NCBI GenBank assembly: GCA_030760725.1
Contig: JASWHV010000017.1
Span: forward strand, 11,758,959-11,822,958
Source of the DNA: Neostapfia colusana
Taxonomy: Eukaryota > Streptophyta > Magnoliopsida > Poales > Poaceae
DNA length: 64,000 nucleotides
Reading direction: 5' to 3'
A program made the position numbers and the translations under genes. This document shows, one piece after another, positions 33,404 through 43,304 of the stretch. Position 1 is the first letter of the stretch. Each line of letters starts with the position of its first letter. The notes under the pieces were generated by a model. The model saw only the letters and a list, made by a program, of their open reading frames with translations. It made no database searches and was not told the origin of the DNA.

Positions 33404-34093
33404 CAGATCCGTATAGGTGGCCAAATGGGCCGGGCCAAACAGGTCGGCCTGTAGCCTGTAGAAAATGGCCTGGCCCAAGCACGGCACGTCTCGGAAAATT
33501 CGGGCTCAAGCCGACCCGAAGCCCGGAACAGGTCGTGCCCGGGCTCGAACTCAAGCCCATCAGGCTGGCCCGACACGACCCTTTTTGGGGCGGCCCGAAC
33601 GGCCCGGTGTTTTAGCCCGAGCGGCCCGACGTCGACGGCCCGACACGGGCACGGCCCGGACAGCCCGAGACAGGCGGGTTATATACCCCGATCGAAGCGG
33701 AACCCTAATCCCCACCATTCCACCCGCGTCGGCGCCACACTCTTGCCTCATTCAGTCATTCCACTGCTCGCCTCTCTCCTCGACCTCTCCGCTTGGGCAA
33801 AACCCTAATCCACCCGCTCGCCGCCTCGCCGGCTCGCCTGCCCCTCGACCGTCGAGGCGTCGACCGGTCGACCCCTTGGCCCCTGCACCCTGCCAGCGCC
33901 GCTGGCTCCAGCCTCCGACCTTCCCTCTTCTCGGCTTCTCTAGGCCTCCGGCCTCGCCCGTTCCTCTTCCTTGCACCATCGAAGTCGACCTTCTTCTCGG
34001 CTTCTCCGCGCCGCCGCACGCCGGATCTAGGTGTGGGTGAGCAGATGGTGACGGTGCCCCCGTGGAGTCGGCGCCGTTCTTTCGTGCGGGCTC

Positions 34094-34111
34094 GGTCCCC
34101 CCCCCCCCCCC
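34094..34111. repeat. C homopolymer
   Basis: A run of about 17-18 C next to caccaccatg. It will be prone to sequencing and length error. Confidence 0.9.
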
Positions 34112-34224
34112 CCACCACCATGCCGCGACCCGCAGGATTTCAGTGCCCCCGCAGAGTGTCGGCACCGTTCCTCCATCTCCCCGCGCCGCAGGCCGCCGGA
34201 TCTTGGTGCCCCGCCAACATTTCC

Positions 34225-34318
34225 ATGGCTGCAGAGGGAGAGTGTGCCGGATCCATTAATGAGGACCTTCGATTGCAAGGTCTTCAGGGTGATGACAACG
34301 ATGATGATGTTGCCGCAG
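34225..34318 (+). pseudogene. possible first exon of the hAT transposase
   Basis: ATG at 34225 opens MAAEGECAGSINEDLRLQGLQ, followed by an acidic run GDDNDDDVAA, and ends at a donor-like gcag/gtcctc (34317). Acidic N-termini of this kind are seen in hAT transposases. Without the middle of the protein the call rests on position and style only. Confidence 0.4.
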
Positions 34319-34429
34319 GTCCTCTGACTCCTCTCTGTCTCTTCATCAGTTCATGTTCATGTTCATGTTATATTGCTCTGCGATGCCTATATGTTCATGT
34401 TGATTTGTGATATTTAACTGAGATTGAAT

Positions 34430-34945
34430 AGTCTCTCTTGTTGCCTTATGCCTTGCTGTTCATGTCATTCTCATTCATGTCAATCAATATGTGATGTTAA
34501 AGTGAGATTGATGTGTTACCATAAGCCATATGTCTTGCCCCTTGCTGTTCATGTCAACCTGTGATGTTAATTGCTAATATTAGAGTATTAGACTGAGATT
34601 GATGTCTGTCTTGATGCCTTGCCCCTTGCAGCCTTGCTGTTCATGTCATTCATGTCAATCAATCTGTGATGTTAAAGTGAGATTAATGTCTTACCATAAG
34701 CCATGTGTCTCGCCCCTTGCTGTTCATGCCAATCTGTGATGTTAATTGTCAATATTAGAGTATTAGACTGAGATTGATGCCTTGCCCCTTGGCCCTTGCT
34801 GTTCATGTCTTGATGCCTTGCCTCTTGGCCCTTGCTATTCATGTCAATCTGTGATGTTAATTATTAATATTAGAGTATTAGACTGAGATTGATGCCTTGC
34901 CCCTTGGCCCTTGCTGTGATGTCAATCTGTGACGCTAATTGTCAT
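34430..34945. repeat. tandem repeats in the hAT element, two alternating unit types
   Basis: Six to seven units of about 36-92 bp begin 'gttcatgtca'. One type continues 'caatcaatctgtgatgttaaagtgagatt...ttaccataagcca', the other 'atctgtgatgttaatt...attagagtattagactgag'. They alternate (near 34460, 34548, 34638, 34722, 34836), each closing with 'ccttgccccttg...ttgct'. Confidence 0.8.
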
Positions 34946-34963
34946 ACTTAGATTCAGATTCAG

Positions 34964-35284
34964 TTTCAGAATTTGATGATTAATTTAATATTCTTACTTG
35001 GTGGCATGAACATAAAAGAACTTACCCTGTGTTGTCTATTTTAGCTAAAGACATCATGACCGTGTCGGTTTCTACCATTTCCTCCGAATCTGCTTTTAGT
35101 TTATGTGGCAGGTTAATTGAGGAGCGTCGACGGAGTCTTACTCCCAAACATGTGGAAATGTTGTCCTTGCTTAAGGACTAGGAGCAAGGAGATGCTCGGC
35201 AGCAGCACAACATGGTAAACCAAGACCTTGAGGAGAATATGGACAACTTATATCTCGATGATGATTCTTGTGATGATTCTTGAT
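34964..35284 (+). pseudogene. hAT transposase C-terminal dimerisation domain
   Basis: The plus strand reads SEFDD, a stop, then NILTWWHEHKRTYPVLSILAK, VSTISSESAFSLCGRLIEERR and SLTPKHVEMLSLLKD, the hAT C-terminal dimerisation domain (PF05699 type). A TAG at 35180-35182 stands at the usual tryptophan of the KDW end. The frame then continues EQGDARQQHNM ... NLYLDDDSCDDS to a TGA at 35282, matching the normal tail. Two stops plus loss of the catalytic core mean no active transposase. Confidence 0.85.
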
Positions 35285-35787
35285 TTGCTTGTGTATTTAT
35301 GATTGTAACAGTAAACTATTATCTATTTCACTTTGTAGTTTGTAACATTTCAGATTTTGATCACTAAAAGAGCTGGCTGTACTCTTTTTTCCTTTAGGAT
35401 TTTGTCCTCAAAGAGGTTTTACCTAAAGGTTTTTAACGAGGCAACCATTGTAATATGTAAAGCTCTTTAAAGCATTATGATCAAAAAATGTGTTATGTTT
35501 TCTGAATTACTATGAAATATGAATTGTGTTAATTTTCTATATATTTTTGCGACTATTTTGAAGTACCGGGCTCGGGTCAGCCCAACACGTGATCGGGCCC
35601 GGCCCGGCCCGGCACGACAAAAGGGAAGGCGTGCCAGGCTCGGGCCAGGCCTCAGGCCCGATGTGCCGACCTGGCCCGACAGGTAGAATTTTCGGGCCGT
35701 GCCGGGCCCATTGGTTTCAGGCACGAGCCCGGTCGTGCTCGGGCCGGGCCGGGCCGGCACGACCCGTTGGCCACCTATACAGATCCG

Positions 35788-36094
35788 TTGACAAAGCCTC
35801 TTCCACAATCAAAGCATGAGGAGCCACGAGATCTATGCGTATTAGATACTTACATTAGTGATCAAAGTATGTAGTGGGAGACTTGTGTCATAACTATGTT
35901 TATGTACTATTAAATAAATTGTTATATGAATAATCATTATTTACTTTGATCAACAAGTATGTGACTTGTTCGTGAAACTCTTTGTTAATGATAATGTTAC
36001 TCTAAGTGATCCCTAGTCTATATCATTATATGAGATAATGATATCATACAGACTAGCACATGTATTAATTGAGGATCACGTTTCACGAGCTGAT
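35788..36094 (+). other. end of RNase H and 3' leader of the degenerate copia
   Basis: About 30 codons of pol tail end near 35878. AT-rich untranslated sequence follows, then a deletion joint (about 36092) into the truncated 3' LTR. Confidence 0.6.
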
Positions 36095-36458
36095 GACCAC
36101 CACTCCACCACGTGAAAAGCCCTAGCCACCATCCCTCGCAGGCCTCACGCCGAGACCCTTACCGCGCGCGTGGTGCTAGCATACTAGTGCACGGCGTTCC
36201 TCCTCGTACATGTGAACTCCGTGGAGGCGCTGCTGCTACTGTTGCGTTGATCGGTCACGACGAACGTAATCGTCTATCTGCTGCCGTGACGAGGACGTGG
36301 AAGAGACGAACGTAGCAGTCTACTTCCACTACACCGACGTGAGTCTGCGTTCCGTTACGCTACGCGTCTAGTGATAAAGATCTATGACCTCTGTACTCGC
36401 ATGTTTCCTGGGTGGTGTGGTAGAATGGCTAGAGTAGCGTACCGCCGATTAACCAACA
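36095..36458 (+). repeat. 3' LTR of the degenerate copia, 5'-truncated
   Basis: Matches 28010-28377 of the 5' LTR from tgatgaccaccactccacc to ttaaccaaca. The first ~145 bp, including the TG end and TATA box, are missing. Confidence 0.88.
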
Positions 36459-36481
36459 GGAAGCAATTGTTTGCCAAGGCT

Positions 36482-37113
36482 GGAAAGCTGGACACCATCA
36501 AGATATAAAATTTTCGTCTGGCTGCTACATCATAACCAGATTTGGACGGCCGATCGTCTCAGACGACGTCAATGGCTAAGCAACTATTTTTGCCCCTTTT
36601 GCCAGTGAAATCTGGAGACGGCGCTGCATATCTTCGTAGAATGCCCTGTGACCCAGCCAGTCTAGGCGGCGAGCAACTCATGGCTACCTCTCTTAGGCAG
36701 CAAACGGCTAGTTCTAATGCAATCAAATGCCCAAAAACGTGGTTTCAGTTGATAGGCCTTGAGGGACATTCCAGTAGCAACAGAGGGGCTCGTTCCATTA
36801 TCATCGCGGTCATCTGGGCGATTTGGTGAGAGCGAAATGCTCGGATCTTCCAGTCAGCGGAGCGATCCATCATCGACATAGTAAATGGTATTAAGAACGA
36901 ACTAGCGTTCTGGTGCAGGGCGGGAGCTACAAATGTTGCTGCTCTAATGGCGCCCCTGCACTAAGGATGAAAGCCTCTGGGCTGTTTCGTGTACCAAGTG
37001 TGTGAGTTGAGTTTGTAATTTCCACGTACATCTCGTACATGTAACTCCTGTAACTTTTCCACTCCATTTCCTTCTTATAAAATGATCCGGCTTGCTCCGG
37101 CGTTTTCGAAAAA
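36482..37113 (+). mobile_element. 5'-truncated L1-type LINE, C-terminal end
   Basis: Flanked by 17-bp direct repeats aattgtttgccaaggct (36465-36481 and 37114-37130), ending in a short A run, as target-primed reverse transcription produces. The sequence encodes the tail of a plant LINE reverse-transcriptase protein. A zf-RVT region around 36580-36700 is decayed. A closing IIIAVIWAIW, stop, ERNARIFQSAERS segment and FWCRAGA follow, with stop codons. A 3' UTR of about 150 bp follows. No RT core is left. Confidence 0.85.
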
Positions 37114-37130
37114 AATTGTTTGCCAAGGCT

Positions 37131-37339
37131 CTAGACTCGCAATGTGAAGCACCAGGTTTAGTAAGAATTGTGGAAAGTGAAATCCAAAAAAGAGATACAT
37201 AGAAGAATTTTATACTGTAGCATGATGTTTGGTCGGTAACTAGCTTTTGCTCTGAAATTTAACTCTAAAGCTAGATAATCAATTATATCTTAGGAAGTCC
37301 TTGACAAACAATCATATTTTTATGATAGTAAGTGTTTCT
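37131..37339. other. short flank without a gene
   Basis: AT-rich sequence between the LINE and the CACTA element. It continues beyond the CACTA element at 39104. Confidence 0.5.
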
Positions 37340-37359
37340 AGACACTACAGGAAACCGAA

Positions 37360-37830
37360 TTATTTTCGTGGGCCAAAAACCCACAACAATACTTGTAAAG
37401 CTCATGACAATATTTATTTTCGTGGGTTTTTCAATTATTTTTGTGTGCCTCTAGCTCACGAAATTAAACTGTCGAAAATATACTTTTTTTTCTTTGGGCC
37501 GCCCACGAAAATACGTTTATTTTCATGGGCCAGAACCGTCCCATGAAAATAAAGTTATTTTCGTGGGCATATTTTCATGGGCCGGGTCTAGCCCACGAAA
37601 ATAATATTTTCATAGGTCTTGTTAGGCCCACGAAAATAACATTTTCATGGGTCTGGTCGGGCCCACTAAAATAATATTTTCATGGGCCTGGCTGGGCCCA
37701 CGAAAATAATATTTTCATAGGCCTAGTTGGACCCATGAAAATAATTTGGTCATATTTTCATGGGCCAGGTTTGGCCCACCAAAATAATTTGGTCATATTG
37801 TCATGGGCTCTTTTGAGGCCCATCACAATA
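37360..37830. repeat. 5' subterminal array of tttcgtgggcc palindromes
   Basis: About ten units of roughly 45 bp. Each is an inverted pair, tttt(c)(g/a)tgggcc ... ggcccacgaaaataa, with a variable 5-10-nt middle (e.g. 37556-37600, 37604-37645). Confidence 0.88.
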
Positions 37831-37989
37831 TTGTGGCCATATTATCTAAACCATTCATTTATCGACACATTTCACACTTTGACACACAGACATATATACA
37901 CACATTTAATATAGAAAACATTCAATACAGATTTAATATAGAAAATATTCAACACATATTTAATATAAAATATCAAACATGACAATTGT

Positions 37990-38260
37990 TACAAACAACG
38001 ACTGGTGCAGCCGGGCTCTGGAGGAACGGCGGCGCTGCGGCGTGCGCCGGGCTGGGGACGGGCTGGCGGGCTAGGGACGGGCTCCGGGCTAGGGACAGGC
38101 GGCAGAGAACGGCGGCGGCTGCGGCGTGCGCCGGGTTGGGGACGAGCGGCGGCTGGGGACGGACGCCGGGCTGGGGACGGCCGAACACCTGCGAGCACTC
38201 TGAGCGGTGGCATCGAGGTGCGGAGGTCGGGAGCGGGCAACCAATTATCGAGATGCGATT
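37990..38260. repeat. GC-rich tandem repeats in the CACTA core
   Basis: Units of 20-30 bp around 'ccgggctggggacgg' and 'ggcggctgcggcgtgcgccggg' are repeated seven to eight times. Confidence 0.75.
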
Positions 38261-38329
38261 GTTGCGGCGTCCGGACAAGGTAATCTTTTTGTAATGTCTG
38301 AGCCAATAGCAGGCCGACGATAATAAAGG

Positions 38330-39060
38330 CGATGTCGTGAGCCGCGCACAAGCCGACGACAACGAGCCTAGTTTTGTGTGCCGTATCCCTCATGTTTTCG
38401 TGTGCCTCCGCAAGCCCACGAAAATATCGGCCTATATTGTCGTGTGCCGCTCTAAGCCGACGGCACAGGCCTAGGTTTGAGTGGCAGATCCCCTTTATTT
38501 TCGTGTGCCACCTCACACCCATGAAATTATATGCCTTTATTGTTGTGTGTCGCCTCAAACCCACGACAACAGGCCTAGATATGTGTGTCGTACCCCTTTT
38601 TATTTTCGTATGCCACCGAGACCCACGAAATTACATGCTATATCGTAGTGTGCAGTCGAGGCCGACGAAAATACGTTCTTCATTGTCGTGTGCCGGGTTC
38701 TAGCCAACGAAAATCGATAGCTATTTTCGTGTGCCGGTTTCTAGCCGACGACATTACGTGCAGATAAACAGAGTCTTCCCGAGCCCTAACCTTACTTTCG
38801 TGTGCCGTGTCCCGGCCGACGAAAATAAATGCAACTATTGTCATGAGTCTTCTTCTGGCCGACGGAAATTCCAACTTATTTTCGTGTGTCTGGTGCTAAC
38901 CCACGGAATTTTATGTAATTTTCGTGTGCTTGCGCCCTGGCTCACGAAATTGTACTTTATTTTCGTGGGCTTGCACTTTGGCCCATGAAATTGTCTGTTA
39001 TTTTCGTGAGCTAGGCTCTGACTCACGAAAATAATTTTATTTTTATGAGGGCCCATGAAA
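38330..39060. repeat. 3' subterminal array
   Basis: About a dozen inverted pairs of the type ttttcgtgtgcc ... gccgacgaaaat. They use tcgtgtgcc rather than tcgtgggcc over most of the arm and return to tcgtgggc only near the end (from about 38960). Confidence 0.85.
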
Positions 39061-39103
39061 ATACATTTAGACGATGAAAATAATACGGTTTCCTGTAGTG
39101 AGA

Positions 39104-39640
39104 AGTTAGGCAATTTGATGTTATAGCTGAAACCAAACAATACATTGTGGAAAAATAAACAGGTTTCTGAAAAGCTGACTTTTTAGAAGTTAAAACGTCA
39201 GTTTTTGAGGAAATGAACTGAGAAAAGAGGAGCTCACCCAGAGTTGTTTTTTCTTCTGGGTTTATAAGTGTGCAGAGAAGCTAAAAAATATTATAAGAGT
39301 CAATATCAAAACCTAACGGACAAAAACCAACAACCAGCTTTTTTTCTTCAAAAAAACTCCAACTCAAACAAACAGACCCTACTAAGTTCAGTCATGGCAA
39401 CCTTAAACGCAATCTAAACAGATGTGTGTGTGTGTGAGACAAAATAATTTGTACGCAAAGGATTTGCCGTATACCGTGGACTTGAAGGCCGTAGTTCCGG
39501 ACTGAAGGCCGAAGGAGCCAGCAAGCAGAGACGTGCATATACATCCTAGGAACTAGGAAGAGAGAGACCTGGGGCGAAATAAAATTCTCTGGGTCCCGGA
39601 TATAAAGAACGCTTGGTGCATCCCGTCCTTGATTGCTGAC
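39104..39640. other. intergenic flank with (tg)n microsatellite
   Basis: (tg)n at 39421-39436. 'aactcaaacaaacagaccctactaag' near 39360 resembles a MITE end, but no partner was confirmed. No gene. Confidence 0.5.
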
Positions 39641-39909
39641 ACGTGTCAAAGCACGGATCCCAAAGCAGCTCTAGGCTTAGCTCAGCCTCGCGCGTTCGTG
39701 TCTCCACCTCGGCTCCGCCAGCGTCCCTCGGCTCCTGGTCTCCTCGGCTCCACGCGTTCGTTCTGCTCGGCCTCGCTCCGCGCGTCCACTTTAAACAGCA
39801 GCCTCCATTCTTGGTTCGAAGGACACTCGAATACTGGTCGTGCCAAGGAACTCAGAGAGGACGACAACGTCGGCAGGATCCTGGGCAGCTCTGCAACGCG
39901 AGGCGCGCC

Positions 39910-40560
39910 ATGTCGCAGGCCACGACCGTGCCCGAGTGGCTCAGGATGTATGCCACAGCGGACAGACTGGACGCACTCCGCTCCATGTTGGTAAGTAGAC
40001 AGTGTCACCACCGCCGCCGCGGGTCCGGGGACGAGCCCTGCTCCGGCTTCCGGATCAGAGGCTTCACTTCCTCCCACACGTCCTTGGACGAGTCGGACGC
40101 CACCACGGACAGGTCCGGGAATTCGCCCAGGATGAGGACTACGCGGTACGGCGAGCCGTACATGGCAACGACGTGCAGCGCGCCATCTGCTGCGCACGGC
40201 AGGAGCTCCCTCGATCCCTGGTCACGGTACATCACGAGGCCGCCCGCTGTGGGTACTAGCACAGGCCCCGGCACGCCACGCCACCGCACTCAGGCGCGCT
40301 CGGCCGAGTCGGTACCAGCGGCTGCTCCCCCTCGTCATGATCCTCGCTGCGGTCGGAGTCCGGGAGCATGAGGAACCACGGGTCCCGAGCGGGGATGCGT
40401 GCCAGCGGCGGGAGACGCCGCGGTATCGAGCTTGTGACCTGATACGAGGATGAGGCCAGGTGGGGAATCGATCGCAGCGCACAGAGCCGTATCGAACGCG
40501 TGAGCCGGAGCAGCTGAGCCGGAGGCGAGAACAGTTCGAGCCGAGTAGAGGAAAGCGCTT
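39910..40560 (-). pseudogene. coding-like remnant, unidentified host-type gene
   Basis: On the minus strand 40560-40005 has coding texture: AFDTALCAAIDSPPGLILVSG, then through frame changes SGPWFLMLPDSD-like sequence, and an open segment from 40289 to 40005 with GGLVMYRDQGSRELLP and YGSPYRVVLILGEFPDLSV, ending in a stop. The style recalls grass F-box-associated proteins, but I cannot name the family. On the plus strand 39910-39989 encodes MSQATTVPEWLRMYATADRL before a consensus donor (ttg/gtaagtag). Which strand is real is uncertain. GC content is far higher than in the flanks. It could be a captured gene fragment. Confidence 0.3.
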
Positions 40561-40740
40561 TGAGATTGCTGCATTAGCCAGGTGGCAATCATCAAGAAAG
40601 AGATGCACAGAAGCTTGTGTAGATATCGGATCCACATAATTTTCTTCCCCTGGGGCTGCCAGGGTATACACAATAACACAAGTCCAATCCTGTACGTCTG
40701 GATACACATGGTAGTAAGTTGAACTGTGAAGACATGCCAC

Positions 40741-42715
40741 CCTCCTTATTTCGAAATAATAAATGGAGTGGATTGAAGTGAATTGAAGTGTAAAATGAAC
40801 TAATTTTTTTAAGTTAAATCCTCTCTAATCCACTATAAATGTAGAGTATTTGCTTGTATCCAAACAAAACCTTAGTCTTTTGGTCTCCAACTATGGTGGG
40901 CTCCCTCATACGTCGATGCCGGTGCACCGGTATCCTCACGTCGACCACCGCGCAGATGCTAGCTAGCCTCCCATGGCAGGCTTGACCGGTGGCTGGGCCT
41001 CTGGTTTCCCCGCCATGCCCTTCACGCTACTTATCTCGATGATGACCAGCTGGGGGGCTTCCGCCGGCCGGTCGACACTCTGACGACGACAGACACCACA
41101 CTTGCTCGTAGTCGTAGGTAGAGCAGACTATATATAGTATTTCGTCTCCGTCCCGATCCAACATCTTCGCTTCGGACATCCTCACCCGGAGAACCTTGTC
41201 GGGCATCGTAACCAAAGACGACTAGCAAAAAGAACAGATACTGCATGGATCGGACGGCCCAAAAATGTGCAGTGCCCGGCGGCGGCGTTGCTGCTTGACG
41301 ACTCTCCTCCGGCCGGGCCATTTCGCCGTGGAGTCATGGCTCTTCTTTTCTCGTCCCCCGGCGACCTCGCAAGCGAGTGCCCGTCGACCATCTTGATCTG
41401 GCTAGCAAACCCCCCCGTCGTTTTCAAGACAGCGCGCGCCGAGGAAGAGGAAACTACGACTGACGCGCTCGGTCGATCACCACAGTCCATAAAAATATCC
41501 AGATTCGAGCTTGTTCGCGGCAGATGAAAAGCACGCAACACCTACACCCGGTCAGCCATCGCCTCCTTCAACACGACATGACCTGTAAACATTATTTGTT
41601 TTTTAGAAGAAAAAAAACTGGGGAGACCGGAAGGGCCTCTGCTTCCGGTCAAACGAATATATATCTGTGACGCCCGGGTATGCTGTCTTCCTTCAACCAG
41701 TACGCGCCACCAAGGCTCAGCTCCATCCAGGAGCAGTAATTCCGCCACGTCATTGTAATCAGCCTGATCGGATTTTTGGAACGCGGGGCCAACAAAAATC
41801 TCGCTAAAAATGACCCCGATAAAAGCGTAGTTCAATCGCTCTCTTTGCAGCGGAAATCAGTTGCTCAAATGAGGCGAGGCCCTGATCCTTCCTGAAATGT
41901 ACCTATGTTCCCTCTGACCAATTAAAGTCCCTTTGTTATATTATATAAATGGCGTGGGAGATTTATGAAATCAAGTACGTATATTCCAAGACACCTACCA
42001 CAGGACCTGAACTTATGAAATATGGTGTAAGTATGTTCCATACCATACATGGGCCCAAATTAGCAACGTCCAATAGCTGACACAAATCCAATGAAGCAAA
42101 CCACAATCTATTTGGATATTTTACAGCAAATAATTGGTTTCAAAATGCAGAAAGGGTCAACAGGATCCAACAAGATCCTCTTACCATTTATAACCAGTAT
42201 CATCCACCAATTGTTCAGCTATTCCAAATATCATGACACCACTGAACGAATCGCTAGACTTCACATCTTATTGGTAAAAAAACAAGTTCAAATTTGATGT
42301 GTTAAGAAAGGCATCCTTTTGCCATACTTTGCAGACATGAAGCTATGAACTTTAACACTCATCCAAGCCATACTGTAAAGTGGCTCTAGATTTGTGGGCT
42401 CAAAATGCTAACTAGTAACAGATTTATAATTCTCTCTGTAGTTTCCCTTCGCCTTGGACGGCTGAAAATCACCTGTATCTGATCTTTTCCATCGTGCATC
42501 TAATAGCTGAAAATCACGTCAATGGGCCGCACAGTCGCAAAGCCGCTTCTCCGCATTATGGTACAGTTGGATCTTCATTGCCCTGTTCACCCTTGTAATT
42601 ATTTTTTTAACAGTTCATGTTTAGCTAGAGTTAAAGAAAAGTTCAGGTTGATCATAAGGTCCGCCATTTGTCCCAGTAGAAAACATGCACTCCGTACAGA
42701 GATTTGGCTAAGTGT
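40741..42715. other. intergenic stretch, no gene recognised
   Basis: 40741-40875 has a MITE-like look (repeated ggattgaagtg; end tccaaacaaaacc). Minus-strand frames at 41182-41541 and 41542-41835 show no known domain. 41900-42520 is AT-rich. The start of an ORF at 42522 belongs to this flank and not to the LINE that follows. Confidence 0.45.
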
Positions 42716-42736
42716 AAGAAAATTCAGTAGAATGGA

Positions 42737-43284
42737 GAGAGAGAGAGTCATGAACACAATCCTAAATTTTCTGTGTAGCATGGAAACGGCGGAAACAACG
42801 TTGCACTTACTAACAGAGTGTCCTTTTGCAATTGAAACAATGAAAAATATATTTAGTTGGGTACAAGTGCAGGTGCCGGCTTTGGATAATACCCAAATTT
42901 TTTCCACCCAGGAGTGGATACAAGCCGTAACAAGAGGCTTCAATGCAAAGGAAAAAATCAATAGAATGGGGCAGATTTTTTATGCTTGGTGGAGCATTTG
43001 GAAGGAGCGTAATAGAAGGGTATTTCAAGGCGAGGAGAATGATGAGGTGCAAGTGGCATTTCTAGCAAAGGAGGAGATCAATTACTACAACATAGCTCGA
43101 CATTTTACACAACTAGCCTTAGAGAACTGAAAGCCCCCTGCATACTAGTGTTTGAATTACAGATGTTTGATTTGTCTTTCTTTTTTCTGTTTATGGCAGC
43201 ACAAGCTGCCTCCTGTACTTGAACTTGTCCCCTTTTCTTCTTTAATGCAATGGCAGCACACCTGCTTGTTTTCGTCAAAAAAAA
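42737..43284 (+). mobile_element. 5'-truncated L1-type LINE tail
   Basis: Flanked by a near-identical direct repeat containing tcagtagaatgga (42716-42736 and 43285-43304, one-base indel) and ending in an A run (43277-43286). The open part to 43130 encodes the C-terminus of a plant LINE protein: ETTLHLLTECPFAIETM (zf-RVT region) and FYAWWSIWKERNRRVFQGEE. A ~150-bp 3' UTR follows. The reading frame is intact from the truncation point to the stop, so this is younger or less decayed than the LINE at 36482. The ORF's first ~70 codons are upstream flank. Confidence 0.85.
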
Positions 43285-43304
43285 AAGAAAATCAGTAGAA
43301 TGGA

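Larger units (their letters stand above)
33412..35779 (+). mobile_element. hAT transposon, deleted derivative
   Basis: Perfect terminal inverted repeats TATAGGTGGCCAA (33412) / TTGGCCACCTATA (35779) with the 8-bp duplication cagatccg (33404-33411 and 35780-35787). Both subterminal regions (33430-33700 and 35565-35765) are packed with cggcccg / cgggcc motifs, likely transposase sites. The interior keeps a possible first exon, tandem repeats and the C-terminal dimerisation domain of the transposase. The catalytic core is missing. Confidence 0.92.
27863..36458 (+). mobile_element. Degenerate Ty1/copia element with hAT insertion
   Basis: 5' LTR 27863-28377 and 3' LTR ending at 36458, with perfect target duplication ggaag (27858-27862 and 36459-36463). 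Gag, integrase, RT and RNase H are recognisable but carry many stops, frameshifts and altered catalytic residues. An hAT element (33412-35779) interrupts the end of RNase H. The 3' LTR lacks about its first 145 bp. Confidence 0.9.
37343..39100. mobile_element. Non-autonomous CACTA element made of palindromic repeats
   Basis: Termini CACTACAGGAAACCG (37343) and CGGTTTCCTGTAGTG (39100) are perfect 15-bp inverted repeats, flanked by the 3-bp duplication aga (37340-37342 and 39101-39103). No transposase sequence was seen. Both arms consist of repeated attttcgtgggc / gcccacgaaaat units, with a GC-rich tandem-repeat core at 37990-38260. Confidence 0.92.

Noticed and set aside
33752..34410. Frames of 120-205 codons on both strands at the hAT left end
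   Set aside because: Pro/Arg/Gly-rich shadows of GC-rich subterminal sequence; only the short exon at 34225 has transposase-like character.
37989..38564. 191-codon minus-strand frame
   Set aside because: Lies across CACTA repeats and the GC-rich core; repeated palindrome units give the apparent protein.
37360..39060. CRISPR-like regular repeat array
   Set aside because: Repeats are imperfect inverted pairs without unique spacers, bounded by CACTA ends and a 3-bp target duplication, in a plant genome.
37223..39145. Possible MITE around the second CACTA element
   Set aside because: gatgtttggt... at 37228 and a partial complement at 39112-39142 look related, but similarity is short and no target duplication could be fixed.
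40222..40740. 172-codon minus-strand frame
   Set aside because: Wrong frame relative to the more protein-like reading of the same DNA; Arg/Ser-rich shadow.
41182..41835. Minus-strand frames of 119 and 97 codons
   Set aside because: No recognisable domain, no splice or promoter context; left as intergenic.
42522..42736. First ~70 codons of the 42522-43130 frame as LINE protein
   Set aside because: The direct repeats place the LINE start at about 42737; the earlier codons are flank read in frame by chance.
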